From NCBI GenBank assembly GCA_015179125.1, contig WHVA01000347.1, positions 1 to 64,000 of the forward strand: a stretch of 64,000 nucleotides of DNA, read 5' to 3'. The notes under the pieces are model-generated. The model saw only the letters and a list, made by a program, of their open reading frames with translations. It was not told where the DNA came from and did no database searches. The position numbers and the translations under genes were made by a program. Of this stretch, positions 23,808 through 35,735 are shown piece by piece. Numbering within the stretch: the first letter of the stretch is position 1; each line of letters begins with the position of its first letter. This stretch comes from Gautieria morchelliformis. Lineage: Eukaryota; Basidiomycota; Agaricomycetes; Gomphales; Gomphaceae.

Positions 23808-23862
23808 CTGAATCCTCAGTGGGTCCACCCACTAGGATTCATTGGGTTGACTACCCACAGTG
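23808..23862 (-). repeat. Right TIR of the GH16-carrying element
   Basis: Reverse complement of the left end. It is followed by GCTG, the same four bases that precede the left end. Confidence 0.55.
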
Positions 23863-25016
23863 GCTGTGGGGCCTTTGATCCATTCGTCGATTCTACGGTC
23901 CCGCGTAAATTGATGGAAACGAGATAAGAGATATGGAAGTGGGACTGGAAGGCCCATATACACCGGCTTGACAGGAGAGGTGAGTTCCCTAATATAGAAA
24001 CCGTAACGAGGATTCAAATAAGATAAGCACACGTGACATATACCTGTGTGTTGCTGACAATGCTGTGTTCGGAAAGTGGGACGGCAGCATGTACTGTGTC
24101 GCCGAGACTGGACCCCAAACAAGAAATAGCAACCGGGACGGAGGGATCGTGCAAAGTGCGATATGATACTGTTAGCGATAGTATCGGGAGGGGTGGATTT
24201 ACGGCCTCGAAACTGGCGTCCCCGAAGTGTAGGCCTGCCGGTAAGTTCAGCTGGCATATTATTGCCTGGTGTCTCTGGAATTTATTTTTCTACCAATGGA
24301 GGGTTTCTAGAAGTGCGCCAACAGTCGCTCCAGTCGGAGAAGCACGTTTCAACTGCTTTCAATCCTACGGGTACAATGCAACTCAGATCCAAGGCTCAGA
24401 CAGCGCCCGGGACCGTGTCCACGACCACGAATGCGCAACAAAGTTAGGGCCGTCCTTTGTCGGTTCCCAGCGGCAGTACTATGGATGAGCGTAAGCTGGG
24501 ATCCCTTACCGCTTTTACCTTGAAGATCTTGACACGATCTTTGCACTCTTCCCCATCTAAAGGCAAAGGAAATGACTTGGTTCCTTCCCTCTCGATTCCT
24601 GTCATCGAATCTGGCCACGTCGTGACGTCTCACCTTCCTATGAGCTGTCTTCACTAGGACAGCATATTGTTCATGTTGCTAATCAACTGCCTGAGTTTCC
24701 GGGTCCGCTAATATTCTTACTCGTTTTTCGCAGTGACAGGGACGCCGCGTGCGTGGAAATCCTTGATGCAGAAAGAGATCGCGATGGCAATGTCCTGTGT
24801 GCGCTACGGAGCACTTCCCACCTGGCGACACCTGGGAAACAGAGACTCCTGATCGAGCCGGACCAACGCAAATTTGGGTTCAATAATGCCTAAATTTTCT
24901 CAAGGAATGCTTCGAAATGGCCTCGAGGAAGCAGTGCTTCGTGGTCTCTATACCTGCAGCGCGCTCAGCGTTGATCAGTGCTGCCTGTCAACTTGTCCCT
25001 CTGCCACGATGATCTC
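23863..25016. other. Unidentified spacer
   Basis: There are short open frames on both strands but no recognisable domain, repeat or RNA gene. The sequence just before 25017 is presumably the decayed upstream part of the ERG26-like pseudogene. Confidence 0.4.
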
Positions 25017-26920
25017 ATGACTCGTACCTTGTTATTGGCGGTTGTGGTTTCTTAGGCTGAAACCTCGTCGAGGCCTTCTTCATGTGCGGTTAGCTGTACG
25101 TAGCTGTGCTCGACCTGTCTCAGAGCCATTTCGACGCGAATGACCAATATTTCACTACTAGCGACATCACGGGTGAGACTGTGGTTAACCATGCTATTCA
25201 GAAGGAGCATCAATACATCTCCCTCCGCCTTCCCCTCTGACATCCGGTACTCATGGGTGGTGCTGAATAGGGTAATGCAACTGTCGTTTTGCGTACTGCT
25301 TGGCCGATCCAAGGACCTCCTCAACACGTGTACAATAAAGTTAGCGTTGAGGGGACTCAGATAGTCATTGCCGCCTGTCGGTCAGTGTGAAAGCACTCAT
25401 CTACACTTGCGATGCCGGCTTGCTGTTTGATGGTCGGAACCTCACATTGATGGACGCCTGGTACCTCCCGGAACGCCAATAGGCATATAATAGCACTAAA
25501 GCACTTGCTGAGAAGCATGTGCTCGAGGCAAATGGAAAAAACAACCTGAAGACAGTGGCTCTCAGGCCTTCAGGAATATTCCGGTCAGCCCGCGTTGTCC
25601 CCCTCTTCCCATTTTTATGTCATTAACCTCGCACTGGTCCTTGTAATTGTAATCCAGGTGACCGGCAGCTACTTGTTAATATAGCACGTGCCGTGCATCG
25701 TGGTCAGTGTCAACCTTGTTGACTGGACTTATGCGGGGGAATGTCGCCAAGGCTCATCTTCTAGCAGCAGACACACTCACCAAATCCCTTCCAACACCAG
25801 CATTACAGGAGGTCCTATCTAGTCCTGGTCCATTACCCACCATTCAAACAGCACTGCTGAGCGTAGCTCGTCCGCTTGGAGCTGCACTGATTTTGCCTCA
25901 CATTGCCAAGGATCATGACGTTGCATTCTCTGCACCGCGCAATACTGAACACAAGTCATTTGTACCTTGGTGCGCTTTAAGTGGATGTGTGGATTGATAG
26001 TGTCGTAGGTGTACTGATAGAATACAAATGTGGCCTGTAGCTCGCGGCCAAGTTCGATGAAGATACTGAAGATTGAGAGGCTCGAAGATAAACTCGGCTT
26101 AAGTCTCGAAGTCGAGTGGGGGTCAAAAATGTTCGTGATGTATTCGACTCGTACATGTTCAACTATTTATGTCAACTCGAACAGGGGTCTCGACATAGAA
26201 GAACGGACGACAAGAGTGGTGAGAGCGTCCATACGGCAGGTGCGTACGTACTGCAGACACCGTATGCCCGCACTGTGACTCGCCTACTTGGTCTGTCCTG
26301 GACGTAAGGCAGAATGGTGCATACTCGTTTGATGACTCGAGGGATGAGGCAGAGAGGTGGGTGCGATCGAATAGGACCACGCCCGCGCACTAATCGCAGA
26401 ACTCGAGAACGAGCTGTCCATCAGATGACACGACGTGAGGGTGGTGGAGGAAAGGTATCGCGAGATGGGGAATCATTAGATGGGATCTGTTCGGTTACTC
26501 CTGATGCTCGGCTCCTCGAATATACACATAACTTGTGTGCTCGACTCGACTCGTGGTACGGATCTAAGTGCTCGGGAATGGTGTGATGCGGTTGACTTGG
26601 CTTGGTGAGTGTTGGTGCGCGGTTGTAGTTTTGACTCGTGTCTCGATAGTTCGAATGTGTACATATATGCACCTCGGGATGCTCGGGATGGATTTGAGTG
26701 TAGATAGTAAATGAGAAGTCGTTAAGATAATCGTATGGTCGTCATGAAAGAACGTTACGAGTCGTTATGGCACACGCTGTGAGCCCGAGGGATAGTCCGA
26801 GTATGATATTAGGTCCGTAGCCGCTAAGTCTTTCCTCACGACATGGATCACCCCAAAGCCGGTTCTTCCAAAGAGCTTGGGATACCTTGTGGGGTGGGCA
26901 GCCGAGTGGGTGGCCCAGAA
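25017..26920 (+). pseudogene. ERG26-like 3-beta-HSD/decarboxylase, decayed duplicate
   Basis: It is colinear with the intact gene at 41273-42683 from its start (TTATTGGCGGTTGTGG, the Rossmann glycine loop) to near RPKWVLPKSLGYVVGWAAEW. Both intron positions are retained in diverged form, so this is a DNA-level duplicate, not a retrocopy. It has many frameshifts and stops, and lacks a segment of about 190 bp after the RNTEHKSFV region. It is split at 25989/26849 by a solo LTR. It no longer encodes a protein. Confidence 0.85.
25995..26843 (-). repeat. Solo LTR inserted in the ERG26-like pseudogene
   Basis: On the minus strand it starts TGTCGTGAGGAAAGACTTAG and ends CACTATCA. It is flanked by a perfect 5-bp duplication TGGAT (25990-25994 and 26844-26848). 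It is homologous along its length to the LTR at 46407-47244. It is rich in GAGTCGAG-type motifs. Confidence 0.85.
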
Positions 26921-27412
26921 CGCCCAAGCGCTCTGAATCAACACCGCGGATCATAGTGTGATTAATACTGCACGCCAGCACCACTGGTTGGTTTGAGGGT
27001 TCAGCCGCCAGCGCAACTGAGATCCTAACTATGACTTGGTTAACCCGTCGTCACTTCCCTTTCTACAATTACTCCTTCACTTGATTTCGGAAATCATAGA
27101 TTTCCCTGACAGAACTTCTCTATTCACATCAGGATGAAGAGCTTCCAGGCTGTGGAGAAGATGCCCTCGGAACAAAAGAAATTCTTCACCGATTGAGCCA
27201 CATGCAGTGAATCGGCAACTCACCTGATCTACCTTTTTTTACTGTGCCGGTGACCGGTGCGCCCATGGGATGATTTCACCCGCGGGATCGGTGCCACCTA
27301 TATAACCAACCAATTAATCAGCCTTCATCCTTTCCTGTCGCCCTATTCTCTGCAACTAGCTCCTTCAGGTTTCGTTTTACACTGCTTTCGCCTCTCGCTC
27401 ACGGACTCACGG
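26921..27412. other. Intergenic before the P450 pseudogene
   Basis: No gene was recognised. It may include the remnant of the P450 promoter. Confidence 0.4.
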
Positions 27413-29831
27413 ATGTCGACAATATCACCAGATTGTCCACTGCATCTCTTGACAGACAGATGGATATCCTCCTGCCTCGCTATCTCAATTCTGGGTATAC
27501 TGCTAGTAACTAAGTTATTAGCTTCTCGAATCAAAATGGTAAATTGGTCATGTCTTTCTTCTCAGTCCAGATAACTGTATTAATCTCCACTTGTTAATTT
27601 ACCGGATGTTTCCTTCGACGTTTCTCAGGATCATATCCCCGCTGTAAAAGACGACGGCATTTTTGGCTCTTATGCCACCGCATCAAAGTGGATTAGAGGT
27701 ATGGGGAGAAATATCATCACAGGCGGTTACAAGAAGGTATGGAAATAAACTGCTATTCAACGTACACCACAATATACTCAGATTCCCAAAGCATAAACCC
27801 CAGTTATTTCGTATTCCCATGTGGGATCACTGGCTTACTATCGCCAGTGGTCCCTTACTGGAAGAGCTGGCCAATGCACCCGAGGATGAACTATCCTTCG
27901 CTGCTTCTGTTGATGATGTATGGCTGCTGTCACTTGTCGTCTTTGGCATCAGAACATTGACTTGATCCTAGACCATCCAAACTACGTATACGCACCGCAT
28001 GCCTTTGCGCACGAGTGATTATCACCTACAAATTGTGAGGGAAAGGGTAAGCCATACACCACCATACCATAGTGGTCCCGAAGTATATCTGTCACATAGC
28101 TCTCTCCAGCGAAAATGGGGAATATTCACGCTGCCCTCCTGGATGAGACTGTGTCTGCAGTGAATGACGAGATAGGTCCAGCAGATATGACCGGTAGGTC
28201 CCTACTACTGGTGATGGTACATGCATGATGCCAACAGCACACTCCTAAGGCTGGAAACCCGTGCAAGCGTTACGTACGATCCAGATGATGGTGGCTAGGG
28301 TAACCAGCCGCATCTGGGTCGGAAACCCTGGATGTAAGCCTGCCAGAAGCCCAGCCCCGTTGCCCACAAACAATTCTAAATAGGTAGAGATGCCGAATAC
28401 CTCAAGATGTCAGTCAAGTTCGGATTACATGTTATGGTTGTAAGTCGAATTATCAACCTTTTCCCAGCGGTTTTGAAACCGTCAGTTCTCCAAATACTCT
28501 GTCGGATAGATGAAGTAACTCACGCCACGTACGATAGCTTAATCGGCACCCTGCTCTCCTACTACAACCCCTCACTGAAAAAAGCAACCCTCTACATCAA
28601 ACCCCTAATAATCGAGCGCGAACGTCTCCTCCATCGAAACGGTTGGGACTGGTCTGAGCTCCCTGTAAGAGTTCTCATCCTGCACAACCATTATCCTACT
28701 CACTGCACATTCTTAGGACGACCTGCTCTCATGGCTCATGAGGAGTGAAGGAGGACCTCACTTTGATTATTCAGGTCTGGTCTCACGCATCATGAATATC
28801 AACCTTGCATCTCTCCATGGCACATCCCTCGTGAGTCGCTCCCGTGATTGTGATCCCTATTTATACCGTAGACATGAACACTCAAACCCTGATTATGCCA
28901 GGTTTTGACACAGGTCATGTATGACCTCGTATCCCGCCCAAGCTACGTAGCTCTGCTCCGAGACGATATTACACGCCAAGTGAATAAGCACGGGTGGACA
29001 AAGACATCATTTGACAATATGACAATGCTCGACAGTTTCATCAAAGAATCAATGCGGACCACAGGAGGTGGACTAGGTAGGCCGTTCACCAGCCTCACAG
29101 TTCGACATCACATGAGCTAACGTATTCCCCAATCCCGTTCTCCTCTCCCTTCCCGCCACCACCACCCGACTCGTACCTAGCCGGCCGCCGCCAAGCAGTC
29201 AAGCCTTTCCGTTTCTCCGACGGCACACACATCTCCGCTGGGACATTCATCTGCGCCCCCGTATGGGCAATACATGCCGACGAAACACTTTACAAAGATC
29301 CCAACACCTTCAATGGATTGAGGTTTCACGAGATGAGGATGAATAGCCATGATGATTCGGAGGGCATCCGACACTCCCTGGTTAGCAGCCGCATGGATTT
29401 CATTTCATTTGGGTTGGGAAAACATATCTGGTCAGTACTGTGACTTTCAACCTTCTTCTCTGCCAGTACTAAAGCATACTTCTCCCTGTCTTTATCTCAA
29501 CTTGTGCTCAGTGTCAGTACAACTTCCTGACCTACTCACCGTTTCATAGCTGAATATCATCATTACAGCCTGGCCGGTTCTTTGCAGCATTGGAGATGAA
29601 AACGTTTCTTGCCTATATTTTATTGAACTTCGATGTCAAGTTGCCAGATGGTCAGACGGAAAGACCGCCAAACACGTATGTGGGATCTGCATGTGTGCCG
29701 GATCGGAAGGCATCGTACGCATGCTCATCCTTGGTCTGATTTTGGAGAAGATGCTAACAAAAATAACCCAGCATCCTCTTCAAACGCCGAGTGGGTTCTG
29801 CTATCACTGATGGCGCCGTAATTGAAGCGTA
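27413..29831 (+). pseudogene. Cytochrome P450, decayed
   Basis: ATG 27413 opens a membrane-anchor exon (SCLAISILGILLVTKLL). Later pieces in order are KDDGIFGSYATASKWIRGMG, FRIPMWDHWLTIASGPLLEE with ELANAPEDELSFA, IINLFPAVLKP, IKPLIIERERLL, DLLSWLMRSEGG, LTQVMYDLVSRPSY, the ETLR-like segment MLDSFIKESMRTTGG, PAGRRQAVKPFRFSDGTHIS, and FGLGKHI followed by PGRFFAALEMKTFLAYILLN, the heme region. These match a microsomal fungal monooxygenase. The heme loop Cys codon is disrupted by a one-base shift at an intron (about 29430-29570). The join near 27740-27780 and the piece near 27960-28010 are also out of frame. It is classed as dead; substrate unknown. Confidence 0.8.
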
Positions 29832-30912
29832 GAAGCGAAACAATACCAAGAAATAATCAGAAATTTTTTTATTTATTTATTTCGTTCAGTTCGGAAATCG
29901 GAAGCCGGCTTTCATATACTTTTGACATCGCATATTTGAGCTACTTATTCCTTCTGGTCCTATATTCCTAGGATCAACTCAAATGTTCATCACCAGAACC
30001 AACCCGTTTCCACAGCTAGAGTTAAACGCAGGTGGCACCTCGGATGGTAAGTTGGATCGGTAAACTGCGTGCCCCACATAATGCAGTAATTTCTGCGGAG
30101 CCCAAATTTTATTCAACTTTCATGAATAGTTCGTTTTGTAGTTAAACTGCTGAATAATGGCTGAAACAACTCAGCACAGCTAGTAGACAGGTTTCTCAGT
30201 GAATGGGATATTCACTGTGCATAAAGTATCTACCTAGGCGGATGGTTGAAACTTTTTATTACATGTAGCTTCACCTATTTTATTCTCAGATTATAGAAAA
30301 GAAGAGGGTGAAAGTATATGGCAATTTTATTGTTGGGATATAAATAATTCTACTTTTGTCCCTCCTGAGCGGTGGCTCTGCCAATGAGAATGCCTCTTCT
30401 TATTTTTATGCCTCTTATTAGAGCTTGTTCGGAGGCGGAATTGTAAGTCACAATTAGAAAACGCAATGTCAATTCAGGTGGTGCGGTATTGTGATCTCGT
30501 TTGCTCAGTTTCAGCCCACCGAACGTGACACTCAAAATGTGTGATTTTGCTCAATTTCACCGAAGGCAAGTGGAACACTGCAAACTGAAATTCTGTCACA
30601 TGACACAGAATTTTTCCATGACAAGCTTCTTGCCCTCATTCCATCCGAACCCGGATTGCTCACGCAATGTTTTGACTATCTTGTAATGTGTCTTGAGCTA
30701 ACTAGTAGATTAGAAGCCAGTTGAGGAATTCTGGTCAGAACCAGAATTCCAACTTACCTATGAAAATTGCAATAGCAGAAGTTGGCAATTTCCGAGGTTG
30801 TGTCAGCCGAACAGTCACACAATCTCACGCAATTTTCAGAATCATCTGGAATCAACATTATCTCATTTTGGGTGTGTGATTCCATACGATTCCGTAGTCG
30901 AACGGGCTCTTA
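29832..30912. other. AT-rich spacer with a perfect hairpin
   Basis: No gene was recognised. At 30725-30750, arms GGAATTCTGGT and ACCAGAATTCC pair perfectly over 11 bp around a 4-nt loop. The segment at about 30095-30170 contains two short sequences (GAGCCCAAATTTTATTCAA and TTGTAGTTAAACTGCTGAA) that recur separately near 40562 and, inverted, near 40228. A single copy of the minisatellite unit lies at about 30390-30415. Confidence 0.5.
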
Positions 30913-31436
30913 TTTTTATGCCTCTTCTTATTGTTATGCCTCTTCTTATTGTTATGCCTCTTCTTATTGTTATGCCTCTTCTTATTGTTATGCCTCTTCT
31001 TATTGTTATGCCTCTTCTTATTGTTATGCCTCTTCTTATTGTTATGCCTCTTCTTATTGTTATGCCTCTTCTTATTGTTATGCCTCTTCTTATTGTTATG
31101 CCTCTTCTTATTGTTATGCCTCTTCTTATTGTTATGCCTCTTCTTATTGTTATGCCTCTTCTTATTGTTATGCCTCTTCTTATTGTTATGCCTCTTCTTA
31201 TTGTTATGCCTCTTCTTATTGTTATGCCTCTTCTTATTGTTATGCCTCTTCTTATTGTTATGCCTCTTCTTATTGTTATGCCTCTTCTTATTGTTATGCC
31301 TCTTCTTATTGTTATGCCTCTTCTTATTGTTATGCCTCTTCTTATTGTTATGCCTCTTCTTATTGTTATGCCTCTTCTTATTGTTACGCCTCTTCTTATT
31401 GTTACGCCTCTTCTTATTGTTACGCCTCTTCTTATT
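30913..31436 (+). repeat. 18-bp minisatellite, about 29 copies
   Basis: The unit CTTATTGTTATGCCTCTT repeats head-to-tail and nearly perfectly over about 520 bp. The first unit carries TTTTTATG in place of TTGTTATG and the last three carry GTTACGCC in place of GTTATGCC. Because 18 is a multiple of 3, frames stay open and produce false 178-246-codon ORFs of six-residue periods. Confidence 0.95.
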
Positions 31437-31486
31437 TTTTCTACCAACTTTTAATATACAGTTATAGCATTATAACTATTCATATT

Positions 31487-31798
31487 AGTTACCCTGCATG
31501 GACTCTTGGTCTGCTGGGTTGATCCCACACGATCTATGGGTAGGACGTCCCCTGAATGCATTCTGGCCATAGGAACACCCAAAGGGGGTCAGTCGGGAAG
31601 ATGATGGGGCCAGTGATGAACCATCACGCTGGGTAAAGGATGCTGATCATGTTTGATGGTGTGTCTACTGGCAAATGATGCGAGTAGCGAATGGTCATTT
31701 GGCGAATGCGGCGAAGAGCAAATGGAGTGAACATAGAGGAGGAGTGGTGAAAGGGAAAATAGGGATAGCTGGGTACAAGAAATAAATGGGTCATGACA
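31487..31798 (-). repeat. Gypsy-2 family LTR fragment
   Basis: On the minus strand it begins TGTCATGACCCATTTATTTC and matches the first third of the LTRs at 49890 and 59464. It is truncated at its inner end close to the minisatellite. Confidence 0.8.
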
Positions 31799-32335
31799 AC
31801 TGTATAGAGTGAAAACTTCAGTGAAGCTAATTCGTCCTGCCCTGCAGTGGTATGAGTCCCATTGAGTCCAACCTGCACGGAGGCTGGAACTGACACTATC
31901 TGAATGCATCCTGAGCATGTGGGTCTGTCATGGAGTGGGAGTTTAACAGATGATGGGTTCTATGATGGATGATGGCCCCAACACCTGGGGTCCTGACAGG
32001 AATGATGCGAATTGGGAATGTGAAAACAGTATGGCGACGAATATTTTGGCGAGGTATTTGCTGGTTTGGGAAGTCATTCGCTGGTTTGGGAGGTCGTTCG
32101 CTGGTTTGGGAGGTCGCTCGCTGTGTGTTGAGGGATGATTCGCAGAATAAACGAATCACAACAATCTCCAGATCCCAACAGCTTTGTGAGTGTCATGCAG
32201 GCGTTCCAGTGTCTTTCGCATTTACCTATGCCCCTGGCCAAGACCCTATCCTTGCCTTCCTGTTACTTGGTCTACAGTGCGTAAGCCCTCTCCAATTGCT
32301 CTCCTGAGGATGAAATAATTTAATGATTTTCTCTA
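31799..32335. other. Spacer with three 22-bp tandem units
   Basis: TTCGCTGGTTTGGGAGGTCG-like units occur three times in tandem at about 32055-32120. No gene was recognised. It may be internal sequence of the reversed retroelement whose protease fragment follows. Confidence 0.4.
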
Positions 32336-32735
32336 GGAAGCCAAAGCCAGTAGGGGTTCCACAGGACTGCCCGGAAGGGTAGTTTAGAATGTAATACTGC
32401 CCAATACCCAGTCAATCAGGGATTGTAGTGGGTGAGAAAGTTGTGTCTGAGAACTACTGAAACAGACAAATCAAAGGGGGGTGACCTCAAAGTCCACAGA
32501 ATAGGTGTGACCATCAGGGAAATGGATAGGTAGCTCTACAGCTTCAGTAATTACCGAGTTTGTACTACCATCAAATAAACGGAGTGGGATCAGCTCTATA
32601 GAATGGGTTCAGAGAGCATATTTATGGACCAAGACAGATTCTATGAAACAATGGGCAGAGCAGGAATCTACTAGTGCTTTAAAATTTTGGTTCAGGACAA
32701 GAGATGAGGACAAACTAATTACAAGAGAGTTCAGG
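32336..32735 (-). pseudogene. Gypsy retropepsin fragment of another family
   Basis: Minus-strand reading gives LNQNFKALVDSCSAHCFIES, LRLFDGSTNSVITEAVELPI, HFPDGHTYSVDFEVTPL and NFLTHYNP-IDWVLGSI, the usual layout of a Gypsy protease and its downstream beta strands. The active-site DSG is replaced by DSC, and stops interrupt the end (including CGA to TGA-type and TAA). It differs from the Gypsy-1 and Gypsy-2 proteases. Confidence 0.7.
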
Positions 32736-32821
32736 GAAAAAGAGCAGAAGTGTTGATTCTTACCTCCTCTAATGTGCAAGTTGAGTCAACATGACCCTCG
32801 GTTTGTGCAGAGGTTTGAGAG

Positions 32822-33602
32822 TGTCAAGATTGGTTTTTAGGCATTAATATCATGTATTAGTGGACACAGCGAATGCCCGAATAACTTGTGCGAATAAGTA
32901 TGCCGTTCGGCGAATAGGTGAACCAACAAATGTTCACAAGATAAGAGGACTGCCCGAATGGAGCTTGCCCTATCTACAGTCGTAGTGAAATAGCCCGTGG
33001 CACTTGACGATGTAATGTGCAAGGTGTCAAGGAAGGGTTGTCTAAATGACGACAATCCCTTTGCCGACAGCACAGAAAATAGTTCGAAGGCTAAGGTAAC
33101 GAAGATGAAGTATGAGAACTCACCAGTGATGCCTAAGTCCTCTTCTGGTCGAAGATAGAAATCTACAGGAGAAGGCTCAAGACGATGATCACAGCGAGGT
33201 CAAGTTTGCACAAGATGGACGTATGATAATTGAACTGAGGAATATACATGTGAATGTAAAGTACTTATATTGAATGCTCGTAAGGTATCAGCGAATAGGA
33301 AAGAGGCTGTCATGGGTCAGGGGTGGATAGGGGAGCGCAGTCATGATACAACATAGATGAAATAAACATACAATAGAGTGAGAGAAGTGGGCGAACATGA
33401 AACGATGGAGAGTAAAGGTGGCAAAGGCACCTATGTACGAAATCATGTCTTGGGGCCCGCATATACACCGCCTTGCACGGACTCTTCGTCTACTGGGTTG
33501 ATCCCACACGACCTACGGGTCGGACGTCCCGCGAACGCATCCTGCTCATATGAACACCTAAAGGGGTTGGATCGAGAAGCTGATGGAGCCAGTGACGAGC
33601 CT
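32822..33602 (-). repeat. Gypsy-2 family LTR, reversed, 5' truncated
   Basis: It starts on the plus strand with TGTCAAGATTGGTTTTTAGG (the reversed 3' end) and runs to 33602, where a plus-orientation LTR copy abuts it. Confidence 0.8.
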
Positions 33603-33841
33603 GTCATGACGCGTTTATTTCCCATACTCAGATGCCCTGTTCTCCCATTTCTCACTCCACCTCAATGTTTGTTCCAATCGCCCTTGCCGTGTTCGGCAAC
33701 CGATCTTCGCTGTTCACGCCATTTACCATAGCCACGCCGTCAAAGCACGATTGACGTCTTTGGACTGACTTGGCAGTCATCGCTGGGCCTATCACCTCCT
33801 CTGCTCAACCCTCTTTCGATGGTGTTCCTATGATCGGATTG
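33603..33841 (+). repeat. Gypsy-2-like LTR start, diverged subfamily
   Basis: It begins TGTCATGACGCG and keeps the landmark GTGTTCCTATGATCGGAT at its end. It is interrupted there by another LTR copy. Confidence 0.6.
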
Positions 33842-34716
33842 TCATGACTTGTGTATTTCCTGCACCTTGTTATCCCCATTTCCCCTTTCGCCACTCCTCC
33901 CCCATGTTCGCTCGGCTTCGCCCTCCACCTCGACCACTCCCCTATGTCATCTCCGTTCGCCCTTCCTCACATTTCACTGAACAGCCATTCGCTGCTCGCA
34001 TCATTCGCCAGCAGGCACACCATCAAATCACAATTGACATCCCTACCCGGCATGATGGCTCATCAGTAGCTCCATCAGCTTCTCGATCCAACCCCCTTTT
34101 GGTGTTCATATGATCAGGGTGCGTTCGTGGGATGTTATACCCCTAGGTCGTGTGGGATCAACCCAGCAGATGAAGAACCCGTGCAGGGCGGTGTATATGC
34201 AGGCCCCAAGACATGATTTCGTACATAGGTGCCTTCGCCACCTTCGCTCTCCATTGTTTCATGTTCTCCCTCTTCTCTCACTCTATTGTATGTTTATTTC
34301 ATCTATGTTGTATCATGACTGCGCACCCCTATCCAACCCTGACTCGTGACGGCCTCTTTCCTATTCGCTGTTACCTTACGAGCATTCGATATAAGTAGTT
34401 TGCATTTCGCATGTATATTCCCCAGTTCAATTATCATACGTCGTCCATCTTGTGCAAACTTGACCTCGCTGTGATCATCGTCTTGAGCCTTCTCCTGTAG
34501 ATTTCTATCTTCGACCAGAAGAGGACTTAGGCATCACTGGTGAGTTATCATACTTCATCTTCGTTACCTTAGCCTTCGAACTATTTTCTGTGCTGACGGC
34601 GAAGGGCTCCAAAGGAGCACCTTCGCCGGCGAAGGGATTGTCGCTACTTAGACAGCCCTTCCGTGACACCTTGTACGTTACATCGTCAAGTGCCACGGGC
34701 TATTTCGCTACGACTA
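33842..34716 (+). repeat. Gypsy-2 family LTR, 3' truncated
   Basis: It begins TGTCATGACTTGTG and follows the family consensus to GGCTATTTCGCTACGACT. It then joins pogo-like transposase sequence directly, so the last ~150 bp are missing. Confidence 0.8.
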
Positions 34717-35677
34717 GGGTTATTCGTGGATACGTGTTTGAGGAAAACATCTCTGAACCAGCCCAAATATACCTCATCGTCGGTCCAGCCGTTCTGAGAA
34801 TACACAACACTACGAAGCCAGACATCAGTGCGAACAGGATGTATGTGTACAGAAGGACTCACCTGCCCAATCGAGCACATTTCCACCAACCTTCTGGCTC
34901 CGTGCCGTTCGTCAGCACCACCAACGGTGGAACTTTGGTGCTGTTGGCACAAATGGCCTCCAGAACGGTGATGTTGGTGAGGGAGTCGGATCACAGAGTG
35001 TACCTATCCTTTGCCCCTTTGGCGAAAATATATTGCGTGGCGATCCCCTTCCTCCCACCGCCGAGCTGGACGCCCTTTTCATCCTCATTGTAAATGTTCT
35101 CGGGTGGGACATCGTACTTGGTCAGCACCTCCTTGAGAAGCTTGAAATGAGACCCGACATTCATCCTGTTGAAAGCTCGGGCTCGCTTCGGGTCCAGCGC
35201 GCGGGGCTTACGCGCCTCGAGTTCCTCGGCATGTGTCTTGAGAAACGTCGCCACCCAACGTTTACTCAGCTCCTTGCCGCACAATGAGTGAACCGTGTGC
35301 TGCAGGTCCAGGCACGAGAGAGGCTCCCCCTTGAGCGCCTTGAACTTGCACCAGTCGACCACTGCAGAGGTTTCGTGGCTGCTTAGCAATTTCTGCTTTT
35401 CATGAGCGTCCCGTGGAGCCTGGTGATTACCTTGGATACGGTTGTGCAAGGTGCTGTACTTAACATTCCACGTGGTCGCCGCCGCCCTCATTGACTTGTG
35501 CTTGCCTGATTGGAAGGCTACTAATGCCGCTTTCATTCGAGATCCCGCATCCTCGTTCATAGGGTTCAAGATTGCGGTCGCCCCGCTGGATTGAGGCATG
35601 GGTACAGTACTTAGCACGGATGTGGATGGCAGTGGATGGCAGAGAACAAAAGGCGGCAGAGTGAGTCGGAGTCTCAT
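34717..35677 (-). pseudogene. pogo-like DDE transposase with CENP-B-type HTH, truncated
   Basis: On the minus strand the product has an N-terminal HTH (MRAAATTWNVKYSTLHNRIQG), a CENP-B/Tc5-type DNA-binding segment (TSAVVDWCKFKALKGEPLS, SKRWVATFLKTH), and the catalytic start VPPENIYNEDEKGVQLG. It continues in the same frame through a TGA at 34991-34989 into SDSLTNITVLEAICANSTK, then an intron, then NGWTDDEVYLGWFRDVFLKH. It breaks off at 34717 against an LTR. The family excises and inserts at TA. The stop replaces an expected Arg (CGA to TGA). The frame upstream of a later Met is open, so the true start is uncertain. Confidence 0.75.
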
Positions 35678-35735
35678 TCCGAGATCCAGCCGCGTGGGCG
35701 CCTGTCACGCAGAGTAATTAGCTGCAGCGTGACTA

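Larger units (their letters stand above)
19834..23862. mobile_element. TIR-flanked element carrying a captured GH16 gene
   Basis: The left end begins CACTGTGGATAGTG and the right end, inverted, begins CACTGTGGGTAGTC. The two ends match at roughly 75% over about 50 bp, and 4-bp direct repeats GCTG (19830-19833, 23863-23866) lie immediately outside. Both arms, of about 400-530 bp, are AT-rich and crowded with short motifs such as CATTGAAAC, CCAATGAAA and TTCAGTG, like subterminal repeats of DNA transposons. No transposase was recognised inside; the core is a broken GH16 gene. The stretch at 20260-21150 has no recognised gene. A pair of separate inverted MITEs flanking a host gene is the alternative. 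Confidence 0.55.

Noticed and set aside
30913-31436. Possible CRISPR-like array
   Set aside because: The repeats are directly contiguous with no unique spacers, and the sequence is eukaryotic.
30782-31522. 246-, 218-, 194- and 178-codon ORFs across the minisatellite
   Set aside because: They exist only because the 18-bp unit has no stop in several frames; they encode six-residue periods and have no independent sequence.
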